From assembly GCA_027858865.1 (NCBI GenBank), contig JAQIBW010000038.1, positions 1 through 7,213 on the forward strand: 7,213 bases of DNA, given 5' to 3'. A model generated the notes under the pieces. That model worked only from the letters and a program-made list of their open reading frames with translations. It searched no databases and was not told the origin of the DNA. The position numbers were made by a program, and so were the translations under genes. Within the stretch, counting starts at the first letter, position 1, and every line of letters begins with the position of its first letter. Below are positions 1-6,612 of the stretch, one piece after another. This DNA is from Sulfurimonas sp. (GTDB lineage: Bacteria; Campylobacterota; Campylobacteria; Campylobacterales; Sulfurimonadaceae).

Positions 1-603
1 AGTTACTACAATATCGGTGTAATTCTATCTTTAATTGTACCTATAATTGCAACACCAATACTCTCATATAAACTTATAATTATTACAAACAAACTAAACC
101 AAGCTGATAAAAAACCATCGTATCATGTTCAGTATGATGAACTGACTAAAATATATAATCAAAGACATACCTTAGAGTTGGCAAATTATGAATTTGCTAT
201 TTCAAAAAGAACAAAATCACCAATATCAGCTCTATTTATAGAATATGATTATCTTAAAGAAGTCAATAAGAAATATGGACAAAAAATAGGTGATATAGTT
301 CTTATTGAGTTAACAAGATCAATTAACAATAATATTAGAAGTACAGATATATTTGGCAGATATAAAGGGGCTAGATTTCTTTTGATTTTCCCTATGCTTG
401 ATTTAAAAACTGCACAAAAATTAGCTCAAAAAATAAAAACAGAAATAGAACAAGTTATTCATATAAATGATGACGATATTAAAATGTCAGTAAGTATTGG
501 ATGTGCACAAATACAAACCTTTGGTGAAAGTACTTTGCAAACGCTAATAGATATGGCAGATGTAGATCTCAATAAAGCAAAAAATAGCACTAAAACAAAG
601 TAG
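1..603 (+). CDS. Membrane-anchored protein with degenerate GGDEF domain (5' partial)
   Basis: The frame is open from base 1, so the start lies outside the window; 200 residues are visible. Visible residues 5-29 form a hydrophobic, probably membrane-spanning segment. A GGDEF domain follows, opening with YDELTKIYNQRH (45-56), the usual entry motif of the fold. The guanine-binding Asn and Asp of active cyclases are retained (N89 and D98, aligned by eye to PleD). The first metal-binding Asp is replaced by Glu (E81). The signature itself reads KGARF (122-126), so the second metal ligand is Ala and diguanylate cyclase activity is very unlikely. The inhibitory-site motif RxxD is intact as RSTD (113-116), exactly five residues before the signature. 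The SVSIG strand (163-167) and a terminal ADVDLNKAK helix complete the fold. It may be a c-di-GMP receptor (inference). It ends 57 bases before ispG on the same strand and may be a separate transcript. The fold call is strong; the role is not settled. Confidence 0.85.
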   Translation, partial: SYYNIGVILSLIVPIIATPILSYKLIIITNKLNQADKKPSYHVQYDELTKIYNQRHTLELANYEFAISKRTKSPISALFIEYDYLKEVNKKYGQKIGDIVLIELTRSINNNIRSTDIFGRYKGARFLLIFPMLDLKTAQKLAQKIKTEIEQVIHINDDDIKMSVSIGCAQIQTFGESTLQTLIDMADVDLNKAKNSTKTK

Positions 604-660
604 AAATATAAACTAAATTTCTAAAGCACCCTTTTATGCCAAAGAAGATAAAATCTCTTC
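604..660 (+). other. 57-base spacer between the GGDEF gene and ispG
   Basis: This is the largest intergenic stretch in the window. It holds a TATAAA-like hexamer at 607-612, a weak AAAGAAG at 641-647, and an imperfect GAAGAT/ATCTCTTC pairing at 644-660. No convincing terminator is visible. A promoter for the ispG-dnaB-comEC cluster could sit here or within the end of the GGDEF gene, but nothing decides it. Confidence 0.4.
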
Positions 661-1722
661 ATGATAAATAGAGTAAAAACTAAACAAATTTTTGTAGGCA
701 ATGTAGCGATTGGTGGCGACGCACCTATTTCTACACAGTCTATGACATATTCAAAAACTTCCGATGTAGCATCTACAGTTGAACAGATAAAAAGACTTCA
801 CTTTGCAGGTTGCGATATTGTACGTTGTGCAGTTCCAGATATGGAAGATGCACTTGCACTAAAATCCATCAAAGAGCAGATCGATTTACCTCTTGTTGCA
901 GATATTCACTTTAACTATAAACTAGCTCTTGTTGCGGCTGAAGTTGTTGACTGCATACGCATAAATCCAGGAAATATTGGCTCAAAAGAGAAAGTTGCCG
1001 AAGTTGTAAAAGCTTGCCAAGAGCGTAATATTCCTATCCGTATCGGTGTAAATGCAGGTTCACTTGAAAAAGAGTTCTTAAACAAGTACGGTCAAACTGC
1101 ACAGGGGATGGTTGCATCTGCTGAGTACAATATAAAGTACCTAGAAGACTTAGGATTTAGCGATATAAAAGTATCTCTAAAGGCCAGTGATGTCGGTAGA
1201 ACTGTAGATGCATACAGAATGTTACGTCCTAAAAACAACTATCCATTTCATCTAGGAGTAACAGAAGCCGGAACACTTTTTCATGCTACTGTAAAAAGCT
1301 CTATCGGTCTTGGAACTCTTTTACTAGACGGTATTGGCGATACTATGCGCGTATCTATAACCGGTGAGTTAGAAGAAGAGATAAATGTTGCACGTGCAAT
1401 TCTTAAAGATAGCGGTGCGATGCCAGATGGTCTAAACATTATCTCTTGTCCTACATGTGGACGCATCGAAGCAGACTTAGTCTCGGCAGTTGCTGAGATA
1501 GAAAAAAGAACAGCACATATAAAAGCACCGCTAAATGTTTCAGTTATGGGATGTGTAGTAAATGCAATAGGTGAAGCAGCTCACGCTGATGTTGCCATTG
1601 CTTATGGAAAAGGAAAAGGTCTTGTAATGGTAAAAGGTGAAGTTATAGCTAACCTAAACGAAGATGAACTTGTTGATAAGTTTGTATACGAAGTTGAGAA
1701 AATGGCAAAGGAATCAGAGTAA
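661..1722 (+). CDS. ispG: 4-hydroxy-3-methylbut-2-enyl diphosphate synthase (flavodoxin/ferredoxin-dependent), IspG/GcpE
   Basis: This cytoplasmic 4Fe-4S enzyme of the non-mevalonate (MEP) pathway reductively opens MEcPP to HMBPP, using electrons from flavodoxin or ferredoxin. The 353-residue protein has the bacterial two-domain form. An N-terminal TIM barrel starts with VGNVAIGGDAPISTQSM (about 12-28) and includes LVADIHF (78-84), RINPGNIGS (100-108) and RIGVNAGSLEK (127-137). The C-terminal Fe-S domain carries CPTCGR (C263, C266) and MGCVVNAIGE (C298, with catalytic-region E305). These supply the three Cys and one Glu cluster ligands of the family. E. coli has NGPGE where this protein has NAIGE, as I recall is usual in Campylobacterota. 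The start is well fixed: an in-frame stop at 649-651 leaves ATG 661 as the first start codon, and the N terminus aligns with the family. The Shine-Dalgarno is weak (AAAGAAG at 641-647, far from the ATG). Its stop overlaps the dnaB start by one base. Confidence 0.97.
   Translation: MINRVKTKQIFVGNVAIGGDAPISTQSMTYSKTSDVASTVEQIKRLHFAGCDIVRCAVPDMEDALALKSIKEQIDLPLVADIHFNYKLALVAAEVVDCIRINPGNIGSKEKVAEVVKACQERNIPIRIGVNAGSLEKEFLNKYGQTAQGMVASAEYNIKYLEDLGFSDIKVSLKASDVGRTVDAYRMLRPKNNYPFHLGVTEAGTLFHATVKSSIGLGTLLLDGIGDTMRVSITGELEEEINVARAILKDSGAMPDGLNIISCPTCGRIEADLVSAVAEIEKRTAHIKAPLNVSVMGCVVNAIGEAAHADVAIAYGKGKGLVMVKGEVIANLNEDELVDKFVYEVEKMAKESE
1707..1712 (+). promoter_or_regulatory. Ribosome binding site of dnaB
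   Basis: AAAGGA lies inside the last codons of ispG, nine bases before the ATG at 1722. It supports that start and indicates independent ribosome loading despite the TAATG overlap with ispG. Confidence 0.6.
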
Positions 1723-3173
1723 TGCAAGATAATTTATACAACCTAGCCTTTGAGCGTTCAATTTTAAGTTCTATTGTTTTTGAACCTCAACAGTTTGATG
1801 AACTAAGCGTTGCATTAAAAAAAGATGATTTTTATCTTCCGGCTCACCAAGATATCTTTGGAGCTATGACACTTCTTTTACAAAAAGATCAACCAATAGA
1901 TGAAGAGTTTATAAAAAAAGAACTTATAAAGATAAAGAAATTTGATGAACAGGTAATGATAGAGATTCTATCTGCAAATCCTATCTCAAATACAAAAGCT
2001 TATGTTGAGGAAATAAAAGACAAATCACTAAAACGCCATCTTCTGACACTTACAACTGAGATAAAACGAGTTACAGTTGAAGAAGAACTTCCATCTGCAG
2101 AAGTGATAGACATAGTAGAGAAAAAACTATATGAGATAACTCAAGACAATCAAACGAGCGACTTTAAAGACTCTCCACAAATGACATATGACACTATGGA
2201 GTACATCAAAGAGATGAAAGCTCGTGGGAACAGTGTTCTTGTTGGTGTAGATACAGGATTTCATGAACTAAACAAAATGACTACCGGTTTTGGTAAAGGG
2301 GATCTTGTTATTATCGCTGCACGTCCAGCAATGGGTAAAACTTCTTTTATACTAAACACCGTAAATTCTCTTATCATGCAGGGAAAAGGTGTAGCATTTT
2401 TCTCACTTGAGATGCCAGCAGAACAGTTGATGCTTAGACTTCTTTCGGTTCAGACTTCTATCCCTCTTCAACAGTTGCGTTTAGGTGATATGAATGATGA
2501 TCAGTGGAGTTCACTCAACGGTGCTATTGATAAAATGAACTCTGCTAAACTTTTTGTAGATGACCAAGGTAGTCTAAACATTAACCAACTTCGCTCGAAA
2601 CTTAGAAAACTAAAAAATCAGCATCCAGAGATTGAGATAGCTGTAATTGACTACCTTCAGATTATGCAAGGTATCGGTAACCAAGACAGACATATCCAAG
2701 TATCTGAGATTTCACGTGGACTTAAGATGCTCGCACGTGAGCTAGAGATGCCAGTTGTTGCTCTTTCTCAGTTAAATCGTGGTCTTGAGTCAAGAAATGA
2801 CAAACGACCTATGCTGAGTGATATTCGTGAGTCTGGTTCTATTGAGCAAGATGCTGACATCATCCTTTTTGTTTATCGTGATGATGTTTACCTTTATAAA
2901 GAAGAAAAAGAACGCGAAAAGGCTGCAAAAGCTGAAGGTAAAGAGTTTACCTCGGAGTATATAGAAAAAGAGGAAGAAGATGCTGAGATTATTATCGGTA
3001 AACAGAGAAATGGTCCAACTGGACATGTTAAACTCGTTTTCCAGAAAAAGCTTACTCGCTTCGTAGAAGCACCAAAATTCTCTGCAGGAGTTGAAACTGC
3101 TTATGAAAATATAGATACCAAGTCTGCAAACATAGATACGGGTGCACCTTCTATAGCGATGCCAACCCTCTAA
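1722..3173 (+). CDS. dnaB: Replicative DNA helicase DnaB
   Basis: DnaB is the hexameric 5'-3' helicase that unwinds the replication fork and recruits primase. The 483 residues contain the N-terminal primase-interacting helical domain (about 1-140), a linker, and a RecA-like motor domain (about 170-450). Visible motor motifs are Walker A RPAMGKTS (201-208, K206), catalytic Glu in SLEMP (E230), Walker B AVIDYLQ (307-313, D310), ALSQLNRGLE (347-356), and GKQRNGPTG (426-434) with the Arg finger R429. Two additions stand out against E. coli DnaB: a highly charged Lys/Glu-rich insert at about 392-420, between YRDD and the GKQRNG motif, and a tail after about residue 452 with NIDT twice. No intein is present. 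It lies between ispG and comEC with almost no spacing, so it is probably cotranscribed with both. No DnaC-type loader is in the window. Confidence 0.97.
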   Translation: MQDNLYNLAFERSILSSIVFEPQQFDELSVALKKDDFYLPAHQDIFGAMTLLLQKDQPIDEEFIKKELIKIKKFDEQVMIEILSANPISNTKAYVEEIKDKSLKRHLLTLTTEIKRVTVEEELPSAEVIDIVEKKLYEITQDNQTSDFKDSPQMTYDTMEYIKEMKARGNSVLVGVDTGFHELNKMTTGFGKGDLVIIAARPAMGKTSFILNTVNSLIMQGKGVAFFSLEMPAEQLMLRLLSVQTSIPLQQLRLGDMNDDQWSSLNGAIDKMNSAKLFVDDQGSLNINQLRSKLRKLKNQHPEIEIAVIDYLQIMQGIGNQDRHIQVSEISRGLKMLARELEMPVVALSQLNRGLESRNDKRPMLSDIRESGSIEQDADIILFVYRDDVYLYKEEKEREKAAKAEGKEFTSEYIEKEEEDAEIIIGKQRNGPTGHVKLVFQKKLTRFVEAPKFSAGVETAYENIDTKSANIDTGAPSIAMPTL

Positions 3174-4436
3174 ATGGCTTTAGAGAGAGTCGAACTTTTT
3201 AATAAAAAAGAGTTCCTCTCCTTTTTTCTTCTAGCGCTTTTCATACTAGCCTACTCTCTACTTATAAATTTTCAAAACTATAAAAATCTAACACGCTTTG
3301 ATTCATACATCATAAACGCTACAGTCTTAAAACAATACGCAAAAACCAAAGATTCTAGAAGCTACCAAGTTCTAAAACTAAAAACAGATAGTGGTCTCGC
3401 TTTTTATACCGGAGCTAAAGACTCTTTTGCTGATGTAAAGGGTAAAGAACTTACACTTAAAATCTATGCAGGAGAAGTTTCATTTTATGAGTATCTTACT
3501 ACTTTTTATGCTTACTCTAAAGTTCAAAATATCAGTGAAGTAAAAACTCTAAAACAAGGACTAAACTCATACATAGCATCTCAGCACAAGAGTGAACATA
3601 TTACAAATATATATCAAGCCTTATTTAGTGCAACTCCACTAAACAAAGATTTACAAACTACTTTTTCAACTCTTGGAGTATCGCATCTATTGGCTATAAG
3701 TGGGTTTCACCTTGGCGTACTCAGTGGGCTTCTTTTTTTTCTCATAAGACCCCTATATAACTTTTTTCAAAACAGATATTTTCCATATAGAAACAGTAAG
3801 TCAGATATATTTTTGATTGTTGCATTTTCTTTACTGCTTTATCTAAACTTTCTAGATTCTCCACCTTCTTTGCTTCGTGCATTTGGAATGTTAGTCGTTG
3901 GCTTTGTACTTTACGATAGAGGTATTAAAATCATCTCAATGCAAACACTTTTACTAACTGTCATACTACTTTTAGTGATATTTCCTAGTCTCTTATTTTC
4001 ACTTGGGTTTTGGCTCTCAATATCCGGTGTCTTTTACATTTTCTTATTTCTCATTCATTTTAAACACCTTAGTAAAATATGGCAATTTATCTTGATACCG
4101 TTTTGGGTATACATTTTGATGCTGCCATTCTCTTTGGTTATCTTTGGAAATTTCAGCATCTACCATCCGCTCTCAATTATCTGGACTACACTCTTTACTC
4201 TTTTTTATCCTCTTAGTATCTTCTTGCATCTGATAGGTCAGGGAGATTTATTTGATGGAGTTTTGGAGAGTCTTATGCTTTTAGCTCAAAGCCAAGAGAC
4301 TGTAGAGTTAGAAACTTCTTGGCTAGTCCTTCATATTGGACTATCCATAATGAGTATATTTAAAAAGAGTTTTGTCTGGCTACTGCTCTTCTTTAGTCTC
4401 TCTTTTTTGATATATGCGATTAATCATATAACATAG
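3174..4436 (+). CDS. comEC: ComEC/Rec2-family DNA uptake channel, short form
   Basis: ComEC forms the inner-membrane pore through which single-stranded DNA enters during natural transformation. The 420-residue protein begins with a transmembrane helix (about 12-32). A soluble segment follows (about 44-120) that resembles the OB-like DUF4131 region. Next comes the polytopic Competence domain (about 140-420), whose hallmark is HLLAISGFHLG (171-181). SPPSLLRAFGM (229-239) and SLGFWLSISGV (276-286) are also recognisable. The C-terminal metallo-beta-lactamase nuclease domain of Bacillus-type ComEC is absent, and no reading frame for it follows. From memory, H. pylori ComEC is similarly short and also sits directly after dnaB. 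ATG follows the dnaB stop with no gap (TAAATG), and I see no Shine-Dalgarno, which suggests translational coupling. The 3' end overlaps the convergent yihY gene by 57 bases. The family is clear; DNA uptake in this organism is inferred. Confidence 0.92.
   Translation: MALERVELFNKKEFLSFFLLALFILAYSLLINFQNYKNLTRFDSYIINATVLKQYAKTKDSRSYQVLKLKTDSGLAFYTGAKDSFADVKGKELTLKIYAGEVSFYEYLTTFYAYSKVQNISEVKTLKQGLNSYIASQHKSEHITNIYQALFSATPLNKDLQTTFSTLGVSHLLAISGFHLGVLSGLLFFLIRPLYNFFQNRYFPYRNSKSDIFLIVAFSLLLYLNFLDSPPSLLRAFGMLVVGFVLYDRGIKIISMQTLLLTVILLLVIFPSLLFSLGFWLSISGVFYIFLFLIHFKHLSKIWQFILIPFWVYILMLPFSLVIFGNFSIYHPLSIIWTTLFTLFYPLSIFLHLIGQGDLFDGVLESLMLLAQSQETVELETSWLVLHIGLSIMSIFKKSFVWLLLFFSLSFLIYAINHIT
4380..4436. 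other. Convergent 57-base tail-to-tail overlap of comEC and yihY
   Basis: The comEC stop (TAG, 4434-4436, plus strand) lies 57 bases inside yihY, and the yihY stop (TAG, 4382-4380, minus strand) lies inside comEC. The shared DNA encodes the last hydrophobic helix of ComEC on one strand and the charged C-terminal tail plus the last helix end of YihY on the other. I see no GC-rich hairpin with a T-run here or just beyond, so each transcript probably runs into the opposite gene. Confidence 0.85.
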
Positions 4437-5216
4437 TTTCAAACCATAGATAAAAATAATCCAAGAGACATAAATCCATAAAAATAGAAACATCATTATC
4501 GCAAAAGAACCATACATAGTTGTATATGCTTTGTTATAAAAAACATACTCTATGAAGGCATTTTTAGAGATGCTAAATACTATTGAAATAATAAACGAGC
4601 TTATAAGAGATGCTCTTGGATTTATCTTAGTATTTGCCCCTATTTGAAAGATAAGAAAAAAGAGTGCCCAGATAATTATATAGGGGACAATAGGAAGGAT
4701 ATTTAGACCCGAAGTCACTGTGTTAGATGATATCATAATGGCTAATTGTGCTGTGATATAAAAAGATGCTCCTAATGCTATTGGCGTAAGAGTAAGCATC
4801 GTCCAGTAAGTAGTAACTGATTCCCAAAGTGTTCTTGATTTTGCATGAAAAATCTTATTTGCTATATACTCAAAGTTTTTAAAAAACAGAAGTGAAGCAA
4901 CTAAAATCGTAACTAGACCAATTACTCCCATTTTCGCAGAGTTTGCTAAAAAACCATCAATATGACCCATTATAGCTTCAGAATTTACAGGCATCAAGTT
5001 TGAGAATATAAATGTTTTTATACTTTCATAGTGCTCGGCGAATGATGGTAAAGAAGTAAGAAGTGTCATCATGATAAGAAGTAGCGGGATAATTGTAAAG
5101 ATAGTATAGAAGCTAAGACTAGCCGCAAATAGTGTTAGTTCCTTATCAACAAAAGTGCTGATAAAAAACTTCACATGTCTATAAATATAATTAATATTAA
5201 ATTTACCACTAATCAT
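4380..5216 (-). CDS. YihY/BrkB-family inner membrane protein (often misnamed ribonuclease BN)
   Basis: This 278-residue polytopic membrane protein has about six predicted helices (roughly 29-51, 93-113, 137-160, 170-194, 203-227 and 234-262). Family features include AASLSFYTIFTIIPLLL (31-47), the NKIFHAKSRTLWES loop (120-133), NPRASLISSF (199-208) and YGSFAIMMFLFLWIYVSW (235-252). The cytoplasmic C terminus is short and charged. The family's biochemical role is unsettled. Its old label as RNase BN is an error, since true RNase BN activity belongs to the RNase Z-like ElaC protein, and the BrkB name comes from a Bordetella serum-resistance locus. The start at 5216 is supported by a good Shine-Dalgarno seven bases upstream. 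It is the last gene of the minus-strand cluster, ten bases after glcD, and its final 57 bases overlap comEC. C. jejuni has an equivalent gene (rbn) beside glcD, as I recall. Confidence 0.9.
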   Translation of the reverse strand: MISGKFNINYIYRHVKFFISTFVDKELTLFAASLSFYTIFTIIPLLLIMMTLLTSLPSFAEHYESIKTFIFSNLMPVNSEAIMGHIDGFLANSAKMGVIGLVTILVASLLFFKNFEYIANKIFHAKSRTLWESVTTYWTMLTLTPIALGASFYITAQLAIMISSNTVTSGLNILPIVPYIIIWALFFLIFQIGANTKINPRASLISSFIISIVFSISKNAFIEYVFYNKAYTTMYGSFAIMMFLFLWIYVSWIIFIYGLKLCYMINRIYQKRETKEEQ

Positions 5217-5223
5217 AACTAGT

Positions 5224-5228
5224 TCCTT
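5224..5228 (-). promoter_or_regulatory. Ribosome binding site of yihY, overlapping the glcD stop codon
   Basis: Read on the minus strand the junction is CTAAGGAACTAGTTATG. AAGGA lies seven bases before the ATG at 5216, and its first two As are also the last two bases of the glcD TAA. Ribosomes terminating on glcD therefore stop on the yihY binding site, which favours coupled translation. Confidence 0.75.
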
Positions 5229-6612
5229 AGTTTAACCCCATCTTAGCAGGATTCAAAATATTGTTAGGGTCAAATGCTTTTTTGATTGATTTAAAAAGAT
5301 TCATCTCTTCATCTGTAAATGCCATATGCATATATGGTGCTTTTGCAAGCCCTATTCCATGCTCACCAGACAGAGTTCCACCTAAGTCAATAGTAGCTTG
5401 AAAAACCTCTTCAATGGCTTTGTAAGCAATTTTAACCTGCTCTGGGTCACTTCCGTCAACCATAACGTTTGTATGCACATTACCGTCACCTGTATGACCA
5501 AAACATGGGATGTTTATTTGGTACTTATCAGCAATTGCATAAAACTTCTCTAGTAGTTCTGGCAGGGCTGAACGAGGAACAGTTACATCCTCATTTAGTT
5601 TTTTACTTCCATAAACACTAAGTGCAGGAGAAGCATTACGACGAGCAAACCAGATATCAGCAGCTTCTTTATCATCTTTTGCAATTTTAAATTCACTACA
5701 TCCATTTTCACGGAAAACTTTCTCAATCTGAGCTAGCTGGAAGTTCAAATCATCTTCTAAATTTCCATCAACATCTGTAACTAAAAGTGCTCCGGCATCT
5801 ACCGGAAGACCTTTGTTAAAAGTCTGCTCAACAGCTCTAATTGTCAAGTTATCTAAAAACTCCATTGCAACTGGAGTGATACCACTAGCCATCGTTTTGT
5901 AAACAGCTTCCATTGCAGCGCCAACTGTTGGGAATATTCCCATTGCTGTTTTAGTAAGTTTTGGTTTTGGAATAAGTCTTAAAGTTATCTCAGTTAAAAC
6001 TGCTAGTGTTCCCTCAGATGCTATAAGTATTCCACTTATGTTATATCCAGCTACATCTTTGATGGTACGTTTGCCAGCTTTAATAATATCACCATTAGGA
6101 AGGACTGCACGAGTAGCCATTACATAATCTTTAGTGATTCCATATTTTGCGGCTCTCATACCACCGGCATTTTCACTTACGTTTCCACCCAGAGTTGAGT
6201 ACTCTTGAGATGCTGGATCTGGCGGATAAAAAAGACCTACCTCTTCTACTGCACGCTGTAGGTCCATATTTATAACACCAGGCTGAACTATGGCTACCAT
6301 GTTTTTCATATCGATCTCTAGGATTTTGTTCATATGTTTTTCCATCGCCAAAACGATTCCACCAGAACTAGGAAGTGCTCCACCCGTAAAGCCACTGCCT
6401 GCTCCACGAGGTACTATAACAATTTTATGCTCGTTACAGTACTTTAAAATCTCACTAATATCGTCCTCATTTCTTGGAAAGATAACAGCATCTGGCTCGA
6501 AGTGCTCTCTAGTTGCATCATATGAGTAAGCTATTAAGTGTGCTTTATCGCTGTAGATATTATCATCACCAACAATGTTTGTAAAATGTTTTAAATGTTT
6601 TGAATCAATCAT
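5227..6612 (-). CDS. glcD: FAD-linked 2-hydroxy-acid oxidase, GlcD / D-lactate dehydrogenase type
   Basis: This flavoprotein belongs to the PCMH/vanillyl-alcohol-oxidase superfamily, whose members oxidise 2-hydroxy acids such as glycolate or D-lactate to the 2-oxo acid. Its 461 residues match the family length. The N-terminal FAD-binding half shows PRGAGSGFTGGAL (68-80), PPDPASQEYSTLGGN (130-144) with ENAGG (147-151), and VAGYNISGILIASEGTLAV (187-205). The C-terminal cap shows the metal-site-like motif CFGHTGDGNVH (370-380), GEHGIG (416-421) and the ending NILNPAKMG. No GlcE or Fe-S GlcF partner is adjacent and no CxxCxxC cluster is fused on, so substrate and electron acceptor cannot be fixed from sequence. 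The ATG overlaps the stop of the upstream gene by four bases (ATGA) and has a GGAG site eight bases upstream, so the start is secure. It is the middle gene of the minus-strand cluster. Its family name follows the usual Campylobacterota annotation. Confidence 0.92.
   Translation of the reverse strand: MIDSKHLKHFTNIVGDDNIYSDKAHLIAYSYDATREHFEPDAVIFPRNEDDISEILKYCNEHKIVIVPRGAGSGFTGGALPSSGGIVLAMEKHMNKILEIDMKNMVAIVQPGVINMDLQRAVEEVGLFYPPDPASQEYSTLGGNVSENAGGMRAAKYGITKDYVMATRAVLPNGDIIKAGKRTIKDVAGYNISGILIASEGTLAVLTEITLRLIPKPKLTKTAMGIFPTVGAAMEAVYKTMASGITPVAMEFLDNLTIRAVEQTFNKGLPVDAGALLVTDVDGNLEDDLNFQLAQIEKVFRENGCSEFKIAKDDKEAADIWFARRNASPALSVYGSKKLNEDVTVPRSALPELLEKFYAIADKYQINIPCFGHTGDGNVHTNVMVDGSDPEQVKIAYKAIEEVFQATIDLGGTLSGEHGIGLAKAPYMHMAFTDEEMNLFKSIKKAFDPNNILNPAKMGLN

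Noticed and set aside
607..612. TATAAA as a -10 box for the ispG operon
   Set aside because: The sequence is very AT-rich, no partner element is clear, and such hexamers are expected by chance; kept only as a remark in the spacer entry.
644..660. Possible hairpin GAAGAT/ATCTCTTC just before the ispG ATG
   Set aside because: It has few pairs, needs a bulge, and is AT-rich; it is too weak to call a terminator or riboswitch.
636..671. Eleven-codon ATG frame overlapping the ispG start, as a possible leader peptide
   Set aside because: It has no Shine-Dalgarno, encodes no run of regulatory codons, and is short enough to be chance in AT-rich DNA.
1281..1466. Antisense open frame within ispG
   Set aside because: It lies entirely opposite the conserved Fe-S region of ispG, has no Shine-Dalgarno that I can see, and resembles no known family.
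2790..3026. Antisense open frame within dnaB
   Set aside because: Its Phe-rich protein is simply the complement of the Lys/Glu-rich DnaB insert (AAA/GAA read as TTT/TTC).
4380..5216. Annotation of this gene as ribonuclease BN
   Set aside because: The YihY/BrkB family is an integral membrane family; the RNase BN label is a known historical misannotation.
6290..6529. Plus-strand open frame opposite glcD
   Set aside because: It is a shadow of the conserved FAD-binding region of glcD, with no start signal and no recognisable domain.
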